Shown in pieces: positions 13,080 to 25,482 of a stretch of DNA of 64,000 nucleotides. The stretch lies in the NCBI GenBank assembly GCA_024803745.1, contig JANJXV010000129.1, forward strand, positions 2,356,001-2,420,000. The letters run 5' to 3'. The position numbers and the translations under genes were made by a program. Each line of letters begins with the position of its first letter. The stretch's first letter is position 1. The notes beneath the pieces are model-generated. The model was not told the origin of the DNA. It worked only from the letters and a program-made list of their open reading frames with translations, and did no database searches. Origin of the DNA: Megascapheus bottae. Taxonomy: Eukaryota; Chordata; Mammalia; Rodentia; Geomyidae.

Positions 13080-15282
13080 AAATGTTGGTGTGTGAAGTCA
13101 CAGAATGGAGGTGTGAAGTTATAGAATGGAGGTGTGTGAAGTCATAGAATGGAGGTGTGTGAAGTCACAGAAGTCAGGTGTGTGAAGTCACAGAATACAG
13201 TTGTGTGAAGTCATGGAATGGAGGTGTGTGAAGTCAGAATGCAGGTGTGTGAAGTCATAGAATGGAGGTGTGTGAAGTCATAGAATGGAGATGTGTGAAG
13301 TCATAGATTGGAAGTGTGTGAAGTCATAGAATGGAGGTGCGTGAAGTCATAGATTGAAGGTGTGTGGAAGTCATAGTATGGAGGTGTGTGAAGTCACAGA
13401 AAGGAGGTGTGTGAAGTCACAGAATGGAGGTGTGTGAAGTCAAAATGGAGGTGTGTGAAGTCAAAGAATGGAGGTGTGCGAAGTCATAGAATGGAGGTGT
13501 ATGAAGTCATGGAATGGAGGTTTGTGAAGTCAAACATTGGAAGTGTGTGAAGTTACAGAATGGAGGTGTGTGAAGTCACAGAATGGAGGTGGGTGAAGTC
13601 ATAGAATGGAGGAGTGTGAATTCAGAATGGAGATGTGTGAAGTCACATAATGGAGGTGTGTGAAGTCATAGAATGGAGGTGTATGAAGTCGTAGAATGGA
13701 GGTGTGTGAAGTCAGAATGCAGGTGTGTGAAGTCATAGAATGGAGGTGTGTGAAGTCATATAATGGAGGTGTGTGAAGTCATAGATTGGAAGTGTGTGAA
13801 ATCATAGAATGGAGGTGTGTGAAGTCACAGAAGTGAGGTGTGTGAAGTCACAGAATCGAGTTGTCTGAAGTCACATTGGAGGTGTGTGAAGTCATAGAAT
13901 GGAGTTGTGTGAAGTCAGAATAGAGTTGTGCGAAGTCATAGAATGGAGATGTGTGAAGTCTGAATGGAGCTCTGTGAAGTCTTAGAATGGAGGTGTGTGA
14001 AATCAGAATGGAGGTGTGTGAACTCATAGAATGGAGGTGTATGAAGTCACAATGGAGGTGTGTGAAGTCACAGAATGGGGGTTTTTGCAGTCACAGAATG
14101 GAGGTGTGTGAAGTCATAGAATAGAGGTGTGGGAAGTAAAAACGGAGTTTGTGAACTCATAGAATGAAGGTGTGTGAACTCATAGAATGGAAGTTGTGAA
14201 GTCATGGAATGGAGGTGTGTGAAGTCAAAGAATGGAGGTTTGTGAAGTCAAACAATAGAGGTGTGTGAAGTCAAAAAATGGAGGTGTGTGAAGTCACAGA
14301 ATGAAGGTGTGTGAAGTCAAAAAGATGGTGTGTGAAGTCACAAATGGACGTGTGTAAAGTCACAGAATGGAGGTGTGTGAAGTCAAAATGGAGGTGTGTG
14401 AAGTCAAAGAATGGAGGTGTGTGAAGTCATCGAATGGAGTTATGTAAACTCATGTCATGGAGGTGTGTGAAGTCACAGAATGGAGGTGTGTGAAATCAGA
14501 ATTGAGGTGTGCTAAGTCATAGAATAGAGGTGTGTGAAGTCAGAATGGAGGTGTGTGAACTCATAGAATGGAGGTATGTGAAGTCACAATGGAGGTGTGT
14601 GAAGTCATAGAATGGTGGTATGTGAAGTTACAGAATGGAGGTGTGGAAGTCATAGAATGGAAGTGTGTGAAGTCAGAAATTGAGGTGTGTGAAGTCACAG
14701 AATATAGGTGTGTGAATTCAGAATGGAGGTGTGTGAAGTCAAAGAATGGAGGTGTGTGAAGTCATGGAATGGAGGTGTGTGAAATCATAGAATGGAGGTG
14801 TGTGAAGTCACAGAATGCAGGTGTGTGAAGTCAGAATGGAGGTGTGTGAACACATAGAAGGGAGGTGTGTGAAATCACAATGGAGGTGTGTGAAGTCATA
14901 GAATAGAGGTGTGTGAAGTCACAGAAGGAGGTGTGTGAAGTCATAGAAAGGAGCTGTGTGAATTCAGAATGGAGGTGTGTGAAGTCACAGAATGGAGGTG
15001 TGTGAAGTCATAGAATGGAGATGTGTGAAGTCACAGAATGGAGGTGTGTGAAATCGTAGAATGGAGGTATGTGATTCATAGAATCAAGGTGTGTGAAGTA
15101 AATGAATGGAGGTGTGTGAAGTCACAGAATGGATGTGTGTGAACTCACAATGGAGGTGAGTGAAGTCACAGAATGGAGGTGTGTGAAGTCATAGAATGGA
15201 AGTGTGTGAAGTCATAGAATGTAGGTGTGTGATGTCAGAATGGAGGTGTGTGAAGTCACAGAATGGAGGAGGGTGAGGTCAT
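13080..15282. repeat. 2,203-bp higher-order unit P, first copy
   Basis: The unit starts at AATGTTGGTGTGTG (13081) and recurs at 15284, exactly 2,203 bp later, in near-perfect register. The 63-codon open stretches at 14568-14759 and 16771-16962 have the same spacing. Differences from the second copy are rare: AGAAGTGAGG near 13837 against AGAAGGGAGG, and CACATTGGAGG near 13873 against CACATTGGTGG. Diverged relatives lie at about 37.75-40.05 kb and 54.5-56.3 kb. Confidence 0.9.
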
Positions 15283-18200
15283 AAATGTTGGTGTGTGAAG
15301 TCACAGAATGGAGGTGTGAAGTTATAGAATGGAGGTGTGTGAAGTCATAGAATGGAGGTGTGTGAAGTCACAGAAGTCAGGTGTGTGAAGTCACAGAATA
15401 CAGTTGTGTGAAGTCATGGAATGGAGGTGTGTGAAGTCAGAATGCAGGTGTGTGAAGTCATAGAATGGAGGTGTGTGAAGTCATAGAATGGAGATGTGTG
15501 AAGTCATAGATTGGAAGTGTGTGAAGTCATAGAATGGAGGTGCGTGAAGTCATAGATTGAAGGTGTGTGGAAGTCATAGTATGGAGGTGTGTGAAGTCAC
15601 AGAAAGGAGGTGTGTGAAGTCACAGAATGGAGGTGTGTGAAGTCAAAATGGAGGTGTGTGAAGTCAAAGAATGGAGGTGTGCGAAGTCATAGAATGGAGG
15701 TGTATGAAGTCATGGAATGGAGGTTTGTGAAGTCAAACATTGGAAGTGTGTGAAGTTACAGAATGGAGGTGTGTGAAGTCACAGAATGGAGGTGGGTGAA
15801 GTCATAGAATGGAGGAGTGTGAATTCAGAATGGAGATGTGTGAAGTCACATAATGGAGGTGTGTGAAGTCATAGAATGGAGGTGTATGAAGTCGTAGAAT
15901 GGAGGTGTGTGAAGTCAGAATGCAGGTGTGTGAAGTCATAGAATGGAGGTGTGTGAAGTCATATAATGGAGGTGTGTGAAGTCATAGATTGGAAGTGTGT
16001 GAAATCATAGAATGGAGGTGTGTGAAGTCACAGAAGGGAGGTGTGTGAAGTCACAGAATCGAGTTGTCTGAAGTCACATTGGTGGTGTGTGAAGTCATAG
16101 AATGGAGTTGTGTGAAGTCAGAATAGAGTTGTGCGAAGTCATAGAATGGAGATGTGTGAAGTCTGAATGGAGCTCTGTGAAGTCTTAGAATGGAGGTGTG
16201 TGAAATCAGAATGGAGGTGTGTGAACTCATAGAATGGAGGTGTATGAAGTCACAATGGAGGTGTGTGAAGTCACAGAATGGGGGTTTTTGCAGTCACAGA
16301 ATGGAGGTGTGTGAAGTCATAGAATAGAGGTGTGGGAAGTAAAAACGGAGTTTGTGAACTCATAGAATGAAGGTGTGTGAACTCATAGAATGGAAGTTGT
16401 GAAGTCATGGAATGGAGGTGTGTGAAGTCAAAGAATGGAGGTTTGTGAAGTCAAACAATAGAGGTGTGTGAAGTCAAAAAATGGAGGTGTGTGAAGTCAC
16501 AGAATGAAGGTGTGTGAAGTCAAAAAGATGGTGTGTGAAGTCACAAATGGACGTGTGTAAAGTCACAGAATGGAGGTGTGTGAAGTCAAAATGGAGGTGT
16601 GTGAAGTCAAAGAATGGAGGTGTGTGAAGTCATCGAATGGAGTTATGTAAACTCATGTCATGGAGGTGTGTGAAGTCACAGAATGGAGGTGTGTGAAATC
16701 AGAATTGAGGTGTGCTAAGTCATAGAATAGAGGTGTGTGAAGTCAGAATGGAGGTGTGTGAACTCATAGAATGGAGGTATGTGAAGTCACAATGGAGGTG
16801 TGTGAAGTCATAGAATGGTGGTATGTGAAGTTACAGAATGGAGGTGTGGAAGTCATAGAATGGAAGTGTGTGAAGTCAGAAATTGAGGTGTGTGAAGTCA
16901 CAGAATATAGGTGTGTGAATTCAGAATGGAGGTGTGTGAAGTCAAAGAATGGAGGTGTGTGAAGTCATGGAATGGAGGTGTGTGAAATCATAGAATGGAG
17001 GTGTGTGAAGTCACAGAATGCAGGTGTGTGAAGTCAGAATGGAGGTGTGTGAACACATAGAAGGGAGGTGTGTGAAATCACAATGGAGGTGTGTGAAGTC
17101 ATAGAATAGAGGTGTGTGAAGTCACAGAAGGAGGTGTGTGAAGTCATAGAAAGGAGCTGTGTGAATTCAGAATGGAGGTGTGTGAAGTCACAGAATGGAG
17201 GTGTGTGAAGTCATAGAATGGAGATGTGTGAAGTCACAGAATGGAGGTGTGTGAAATCGTAGAATGGAGGTATGTGATTCATAGAATCAAGGTGTGTGAA
17301 GTAAATGAATGGAGGTGTGTGAAGTCACAGAATGGATGTGTGTGAACTCACAATGGAGGTGAGTGAAGTCACAGAATGGAGGTGTGTGAAGTCATAGAAT
17401 GGAAGTGTGTGAAGTCATAGAATGTAGGTGTGTGATGTCAGAATGGAGGTGTGTGAAGTCACAGAATGGAGGAGGGTGAGGTCATAAATGTTGGTGTGTG
17501 AAGTCATAGAATGGAGGTGTGAAGCCATAGAATGGAGGTGTGAAGCCATAGAATGGAGGTGTGTGAAGTCATAGAATGGAGGTGTGTGAAGTCACAGAAG
17601 GGAGGTGTGGAAAGTCACAGAATGGATGTTGCTGAAGTAAGAATGAAAGTGTGTTAAGTCATAGAATGGAGGTGTCTGAAGTCATAGAATGGATGTTGCT
17701 GAAGTAAGAATGGAGGTGTGTGAACTCATAGAATGGACGTGTGTGAATTCATAGAATGGAGGTGAGTGAATTCATGGAACGGAGGTGTGTGAAGTCAAAG
17801 AATGGAGGTGTATGATGTCAAACAATGGAAGTGTGTGAAGTGATAGAATGGAGGTGTGTGAAGTCTTAGAATGAAGGTGTGTGAAGTCATAGATTGGAGG
17901 TGTGTGAAGTCACAGAAGGGAGGTGTGTAAAGTTACAGAATGGAGGTGTGTAAAGTCACAGAGTGGAGGTGTGTGAAGGAACAGAATGGAGGGGAGTGAA
18001 GTCAAAGAATGGAGGTATGTGAAGTCACAGAATGGAGGTGTGTGAAGTCAGAAAGGAGCTGTGTGAACTCATAGAATGGAGGTGTGTGAAGTCACAATGT
18101 AGATGTGTGAAGTCATAGAATGGTGGTTTTTGAAGTCACAGAATTGAGGTGTGTGAAGTCATAGAATGGAGGTGTGTGGAGTCAGATTGGAGATATGTGA

Positions 18201-19706
18201 AGTCACAGAATGGAGGTGTGTCAACTCAGAAAGGAGGTATGGGAAGTCATAGAATGGAGTTATGTGAAGTCAAAGAATGGAGGTGTGGGAAATCATAGAA
18301 TGGAGGTGTGTGAAGTCACAGAATTGAGGTGTATGAAGTCAGAATGGAGGTGTGTGAATTCAGAATGGAGTTGTGTGAAGTCATAGAATGGAGGTGTGTG
18401 AAGTCATGGAATGGAGGTGTGTGAAATCCAAGAATGGAGGTGTGTGAAATCAAACATTGGAGGTGTATGAAGTCACAGACTGGAGATGTGTGAAGTCACA
18501 GAATGGAAGTGTGTGAAGTCAAAATTGAGGTGTGTGAAGTCACAGAATGGAGGTATGTGAAGTCACAGAAAATAGGTGTGTGAAGTCAAAATGGAGGTGT
18601 GTGAACTCATAGAATAGAGGTGTGTGACCTCATAGAATGGAGGTGTGTGAAGTCATGGAATGGAGATGTGTGAAATCCAAGAATGGATGTGTGTGAAATC
18701 AAACAATGGAGGTGTATGAAGTCACAGAATGGAGATGTGTGAAGTCACAGAATGGAAGTGTGTGAAGTCAAAATTGAGGTGTGTGAAGTCACAGAATGGA
18801 GGTGTGTGAAGTCAAAATTTTGATGTGTGAAGTCACAAACGGAACTGTGTGAAGTCACAGAATTGTGGTGAGTGAAGTCAAAATGGAGGTGTGTGAAGTC
18901 AAAGAAAGGAGGTGTGTGAAGTCATAGAATGGAGGTGTATGAAGTCATGGAATTGAGGTTTCTGAAGTCATAGAATGGAGGTTTGTGAAGTCATAGAATG
19001 GATGTGTGTGAAGTCAGAATGGAGATATGTGAAGTCACAGAATGGAGGTGTGTGAAGTCAAAGAATGTTGGTGTGTGAAGTCATAGAATGGAGGTGTATG
19101 AAGTCATGGAATGGAGGTGTGTGAAGTCAGAATGCACGTGTGTGAAGTCATAGAATGGAGTTGTGGGAAGTCATAGAATGGAGGTGTGTGAAGTAACAAA
19201 ATGGAGGTGTGTGAAGTCATAGAATGGTGGTATGTGAAGTTACAGAATGGAGGTGTGGAAGTCATAGAATGGAGGTGTGTGAAGTCAGAAATTGAGGTGT
19301 GTGAAGTCACAGAATATAGGTGTGTGAATTCAGAATGGAGGTGTGTGAAGTCATAGAATGGAGGTGTGTGAAGTCATAGAATGGAGGTGTGCAAAGTCAC
19401 AGAATGGAGGTGTGTGAAGTCAGAATGGAGGTGTGTTAAGTGATAGAACTGAGGTGTGTAAAGTCAGAATGGAGGTCTGTGAACACATAGAAGGGAGGTG
19501 TGTGAAATCACAATGGAGGTGTGTAAATTCATAGAATAGAGGTGTGTGAAGTCACAGAAGGAGGTGTGTGAAGTCATAGAAAGGAGCTGTGTGAATTCAG
19601 AATGGAGGTGTGTGAAGTCACAGAATGGAGGTTTGTGAAGTCACAGAATGGGGGTGTGTGAAGTCATAGAATGGATGTTTGTGAAGTAAGAATGAAGGTG
19701 TGTGAA
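14761..19706. repeat. 4,946-bp higher-order unit L, first copy
   Basis: Landmarks repeat at exactly 4,946 bp: GTCATGGAATGG at 14761 and 19707, AATGTTGGTG at 15284 and 20230, a 63-codon open stretch at 16771 and 21717, and a 68-codon minus-strand open stretch at 19104 and 24050. The unit contains about 0.5 kb from the end of P copy 1, the whole of P copy 2, and a 2.2-kb Q-type tail at about 17486-19706. I saw no substitutions between the two L copies in the stretches I compared. Confidence 0.92.
15283..17485. repeat. 2,203-bp higher-order unit P, second copy
   Basis: This is collinear with 13080-15282 at an offset of 2,203 bp. At its right end the next monomers are AGGTGTGAAGCCATAG in place of AGGTGTGAAGTTATAG, so the third repeat of the series is interrupted by a different, Q-type segment. 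It carries the AGAAGGGAGG and CACATTGGTGG variants that are also present in the copy at 20229-22431. Confidence 0.9.
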
Positions 19707-22700
19707 GTCATGGAATGGAGGTGTGTGAAATCATAGAATGGAGGTGTGTGAAGTCACAGAATGCAGGTGTGTGAAGTCAGAATGGAGGTGTGTGAACACA
19801 TAGAAGGGAGGTGTGTGAAATCACAATGGAGGTGTGTGAAGTCATAGAATAGAGGTGTGTGAAGTCACAGAAGGAGGTGTGTGAAGTCATAGAAAGGAGC
19901 TGTGTGAATTCAGAATGGAGGTGTGTGAAGTCACAGAATGGAGGTGTGTGAAGTCATAGAATGGAGATGTGTGAAGTCACAGAATGGAGGTGTGTGAAAT
20001 CGTAGAATGGAGGTATGTGATTCATAGAATCAAGGTGTGTGAAGTAAATGAATGGAGGTGTGTGAAGTCACAGAATGGATGTGTGTGAACTCACAATGGA
20101 GGTGAGTGAAGTCACAGAATGGAGGTGTGTGAAGTCATAGAATGGAAGTGTGTGAAGTCATAGAATGTAGGTGTGTGATGTCAGAATGGAGGTGTGTGAA
20201 GTCACAGAATGGAGGAGGGTGAGGTCATAAATGTTGGTGTGTGAAGTCACAGAATGGAGGTGTGAAGTTATAGAATGGAGGTGTGTGAAGTCATAGAATG
20301 GAGGTGTGTGAAGTCACAGAAGTCAGGTGTGTGAAGTCACAGAATACAGTTGTGTGAAGTCATGGAATGGAGGTGTGTGAAGTCAGAATGCAGGTGTGTG
20401 AAGTCATAGAATGGAGGTGTGTGAAGTCATAGAATGGAGATGTGTGAAGTCATAGATTGGAAGTGTGTGAAGTCATAGAATGGAGGTGCGTGAAGTCATA
20501 GATTGAAGGTGTGTGGAAGTCATAGTATGGAGGTGTGTGAAGTCACAGAAAGGAGGTGTGTGAAGTCACAGAATGGAGGTGTGTGAAGTCAAAATGGAGG
20601 TGTGTGAAGTCAAAGAATGGAGGTGTGCGAAGTCATAGAATGGAGGTGTATGAAGTCATGGAATGGAGGTTTGTGAAGTCAAACATTGGAAGTGTGTGAA
20701 GTTACAGAATGGAGGTGTGTGAAGTCACAGAATGGAGGTGGGTGAAGTCATAGAATGGAGGAGTGTGAATTCAGAATGGAGATGTGTGAAGTCACATAAT
20801 GGAGGTGTGTGAAGTCATAGAATGGAGGTGTATGAAGTCGTAGAATGGAGGTGTGTGAAGTCAGAATGCAGGTGTGTGAAGTCATAGAATGGAGGTGTGT
20901 GAAGTCATATAATGGAGGTGTGTGAAGTCATAGATTGGAAGTGTGTGAAATCATAGAATGGAGGTGTGTGAAGTCACAGAAGGGAGGTGTGTGAAGTCAC
21001 AGAATCGAGTTGTCTGAAGTCACATTGGTGGTGTGTGAAGTCATAGAATGGAGTTGTGTGAAGTCAGAATAGAGTTGTGCGAAGTCATAGAATGGAGATG
21101 TGTGAAGTCTGAATGGAGCTCTGTGAAGTCTTAGAATGGAGGTGTGTGAAATCAGAATGGAGGTGTGTGAACTCATAGAATGGAGGTGTATGAAGTCACA
21201 ATGGAGGTGTGTGAAGTCACAGAATGGGGGTTTTTGCAGTCACAGAATGGAGGTGTGTGAAGTCATAGAATAGAGGTGTGGGAAGTAAAAACGGAGTTTG
21301 TGAACTCATAGAATGAAGGTGTGTGAACTCATAGAATGGAAGTTGTGAAGTCATGGAATGGAGGTGTGTGAAGTCAAAGAATGGAGGTTTGTGAAGTCAA
21401 ACAATAGAGGTGTGTGAAGTCAAAAAATGGAGGTGTGTGAAGTCACAGAATGAAGGTGTGTGAAGTCAAAAAGATGGTGTGTGAAGTCACAAATGGACGT
21501 GTGTAAAGTCACAGAATGGAGGTGTGTGAAGTCAAAATGGAGGTGTGTGAAGTCAAAGAATGGAGGTGTGTGAAGTCATCGAATGGAGTTATGTAAACTC
21601 ATGTCATGGAGGTGTGTGAAGTCACAGAATGGAGGTGTGTGAAATCAGAATTGAGGTGTGCTAAGTCATAGAATAGAGGTGTGTGAAGTCAGAATGGAGG
21701 TGTGTGAACTCATAGAATGGAGGTATGTGAAGTCACAATGGAGGTGTGTGAAGTCATAGAATGGTGGTATGTGAAGTTACAGAATGGAGGTGTGGAAGTC
21801 ATAGAATGGAAGTGTGTGAAGTCAGAAATTGAGGTGTGTGAAGTCACAGAATATAGGTGTGTGAATTCAGAATGGAGGTGTGTGAAGTCAAAGAATGGAG
21901 GTGTGTGAAGTCATGGAATGGAGGTGTGTGAAATCATAGAATGGAGGTGTGTGAAGTCACAGAATGCAGGTGTGTGAAGTCAGAATGGAGGTGTGTGAAC
22001 ACATAGAAGGGAGGTGTGTGAAATCACAATGGAGGTGTGTGAAGTCATAGAATAGAGGTGTGTGAAGTCACAGAAGGAGGTGTGTGAAGTCATAGAAAGG
22101 AGCTGTGTGAATTCAGAATGGAGGTGTGTGAAGTCACAGAATGGAGGTGTGTGAAGTCATAGAATGGAGATGTGTGAAGTCACAGAATGGAGGTGTGTGA
22201 AATCGTAGAATGGAGGTATGTGATTCATAGAATCAAGGTGTGTGAAGTAAATGAATGGAGGTGTGTGAAGTCACAGAATGGATGTGTGTGAACTCACAAT
22301 GGAGGTGAGTGAAGTCACAGAATGGAGGTGTGTGAAGTCATAGAATGGAAGTGTGTGAAGTCATAGAATGTAGGTGTGTGATGTCAGAATGGAGGTGTGT
22401 GAAGTCACAGAATGGAGGAGGGTGAGGTCATAAATGTTGGTGTGTGAAGTCATAGAATGGAGGTGTGAAGCCATAGAATGGAGGTGTGAAGCCATAGAAT
22501 GGAGGTGTGTGAAGTCATAGAATGGAGGTGTGTGAAGTCACAGAAGGGAGGTGTGGAAAGTCACAGAATGGATGTTGCTGAAGTAAGAATGAAAGTGTGT
22601 TAAGTCATAGAATGGAGGTGTCTGAAGTCATAGAATGGATGTTGCTGAAGTAAGAATGGAGGTGTGTGAACTCATAGAATGGACGTGTGTGAATTCATAG

Positions 22701-24652
22701 AATGGAGGTGAGTGAATTCATGGAACGGAGGTGTGTGAAGTCAAAGAATGGAGGTGTATGATGTCAAACAATGGAAGTGTGTGAAGTGATAGAATGGAGG
22801 TGTGTGAAGTCTTAGAATGAAGGTGTGTGAAGTCATAGATTGGAGGTGTGTGAAGTCACAGAAGGGAGGTGTGTAAAGTTACAGAATGGAGGTGTGTAAA
22901 GTCACAGAGTGGAGGTGTGTGAAGGAACAGAATGGAGGGGAGTGAAGTCAAAGAATGGAGGTATGTGAAGTCACAGAATGGAGGTGTGTGAAGTCAGAAA
23001 GGAGCTGTGTGAACTCATAGAATGGAGGTGTGTGAAGTCACAATGTAGATGTGTGAAGTCATAGAATGGTGGTTTTTGAAGTCACAGAATTGAGGTGTGT
23101 GAAGTCATAGAATGGAGGTGTGTGGAGTCAGATTGGAGATATGTGAAGTCACAGAATGGAGGTGTGTCAACTCAGAAAGGAGGTATGGGAAGTCATAGAA
23201 TGGAGTTATGTGAAGTCAAAGAATGGAGGTGTGGGAAATCATAGAATGGAGGTGTGTGAAGTCACAGAATTGAGGTGTATGAAGTCAGAATGGAGGTGTG
23301 TGAATTCAGAATGGAGTTGTGTGAAGTCATAGAATGGAGGTGTGTGAAGTCATGGAATGGAGGTGTGTGAAATCCAAGAATGGAGGTGTGTGAAATCAAA
23401 CATTGGAGGTGTATGAAGTCACAGACTGGAGATGTGTGAAGTCACAGAATGGAAGTGTGTGAAGTCAAAATTGAGGTGTGTGAAGTCACAGAATGGAGGT
23501 ATGTGAAGTCACAGAAAATAGGTGTGTGAAGTCAAAATGGAGGTGTGTGAACTCATAGAATAGAGGTGTGTGACCTCATAGAATGGAGGTGTGTGAAGTC
23601 ATGGAATGGAGATGTGTGAAATCCAAGAATGGATGTGTGTGAAATCAAACAATGGAGGTGTATGAAGTCACAGAATGGAGATGTGTGAAGTCACAGAATG
23701 GAAGTGTGTGAAGTCAAAATTGAGGTGTGTGAAGTCACAGAATGGAGGTGTGTGAAGTCAAAATTTTGATGTGTGAAGTCACAAACGGAACTGTGTGAAG
23801 TCACAGAATTGTGGTGAGTGAAGTCAAAATGGAGGTGTGTGAAGTCAAAGAAAGGAGGTGTGTGAAGTCATAGAATGGAGGTGTATGAAGTCATGGAATT
23901 GAGGTTTCTGAAGTCATAGAATGGAGGTTTGTGAAGTCATAGAATGGATGTGTGTGAAGTCAGAATGGAGATATGTGAAGTCACAGAATGGAGGTGTGTG
24001 AAGTCAAAGAATGTTGGTGTGTGAAGTCATAGAATGGAGGTGTATGAAGTCATGGAATGGAGGTGTGTGAAGTCAGAATGCACGTGTGTGAAGTCATAGA
24101 ATGGAGTTGTGGGAAGTCATAGAATGGAGGTGTGTGAAGTAACAAAATGGAGGTGTGTGAAGTCATAGAATGGTGGTATGTGAAGTTACAGAATGGAGGT
24201 GTGGAAGTCATAGAATGGAGGTGTGTGAAGTCAGAAATTGAGGTGTGTGAAGTCACAGAATATAGGTGTGTGAATTCAGAATGGAGGTGTGTGAAGTCAT
24301 AGAATGGAGGTGTGTGAAGTCATAGAATGGAGGTGTGCAAAGTCACAGAATGGAGGTGTGTGAAGTCAGAATGGAGGTGTGTTAAGTGATAGAACTGAGG
24401 TGTGTAAAGTCAGAATGGAGGTCTGTGAACACATAGAAGGGAGGTGTGTGAAATCACAATGGAGGTGTGTAAATTCATAGAATAGAGGTGTGTGAAGTCA
24501 CAGAAGGAGGTGTGTGAAGTCATAGAAAGGAGCTGTGTGAATTCAGAATGGAGGTGTGTGAAGTCACAGAATGGAGGTTTGTGAAGTCACAGAATGGGGG
24601 TGTGTGAAGTCATAGAATGGATGTTTGTGAAGTAAGAATGAAGGTGTGTGAA
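19707..24652. repeat. 4,946-bp higher-order unit L, second copy
   Basis: This is a direct tandem copy of 14761-19706. The repeat ends where, after a shared GATGTTTGTGAAGTAAGAATG monomer, 19711 reads TGGAATGG and 24657 reads TAGAATGG and then continues into sequence like that at 9.3 kb. That places the exchange point at about 19706/24652. The lack of visible divergence makes this one of the youngest duplications in the window. Confidence 0.92.
20229..22431. repeat. 2,203-bp unit P, third copy (inside the second 4,946-bp unit)
   Basis: Bases 20229-22431 correspond to 15283-17485 at +4,946. They share its AGAAGGGAGG and CACATTGGTGG variants, not those of the copy at 13080-15282. This copy therefore arose by duplication of the larger unit, not by a third independent step of the 2,203-bp series. 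Confidence 0.9.
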
Positions 24653-25482
24653 GTCATAGAATGGAGGTGTGTGAAGTCAAAATGTAGGTGTGTGAACTCA
24701 TAGAATAGAGATGTGTGACCTCATAGAATGGAGATGTGTGAAGTCATGGAATGGAGGTGTGTGAAATCCAAGAATAGAGGAGTGCGAAATCAAACAATGG
24801 AGGTGTGTGAAGTCACAGAATGGAGGTGTGTGAAGTCACAGAATGGAGGTGTGTGAAGTCAAAATTGTGATGTGTGAAGTCACAAATGGAGGTGTGTGAA
24901 GTCATAGAATTGTGGTGTGTGAAGTGAAAATGGATGTGTTTGAAATCAAAGAAAGGAGGGGTGTGAAGTCATAGAATGGAGGAGTATGAAGTCATGGAAT
25001 GGAGGTTTGTGAAGTCATAGAATGGAGATTTGTGAAGTCATAGAATGGATGTGTGTGAAGTCAGAATGAAGATGTGTGAAGTCACAGAATGGAGGTGTGT
25101 GAAGTCAAAGAAATGAGGTGTGTGAAGTCACAGAATGGAGGTGTGTAACCTCACAGAGTGGAGGTGTGTGAAGGCACAGAATTGAGGGGTGTGAAGTCAA
25201 AGAATGGAGGTATGTGAAGTCACAGAATGGAGGTGTGTGAAGTCAGAATGGAGCTGTGTTAACTCATAGAACGGAGGTGTGTGAAGTCACAATGGAGATG
25301 TGTGAAGTCATAGAATGGTGGTTTTTGAAGTCACAGAATGGAGGTGTGAGAAGTCATAGAATGGAGTTGTGTGAAGTCAGATTGGAGGTATGAGAAGTCA
25401 CAGAATGGAGGTGTGTCAACACAGAAAGGAGGTATGTGAAGTCATAGAATGGAGGTGTGTGAATTCAAAGAATGGAGGTGTG
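24653..25482. repeat. Transition segment resembling 9.35-10.29 kb
   Basis: After the 4,946-bp unit ends, the monomer order follows 9.35-10.29 kb, including AAATGTAGG, ACCTCATAG, CAAAATTGTGATG, GAGGAGTATG and TTTTTGAAG variants. Several monomers present on the left are missing near 24.75-25.25 kb. It runs directly into the three-copy 3,758-bp array. No gene is visible. Confidence 0.78.
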
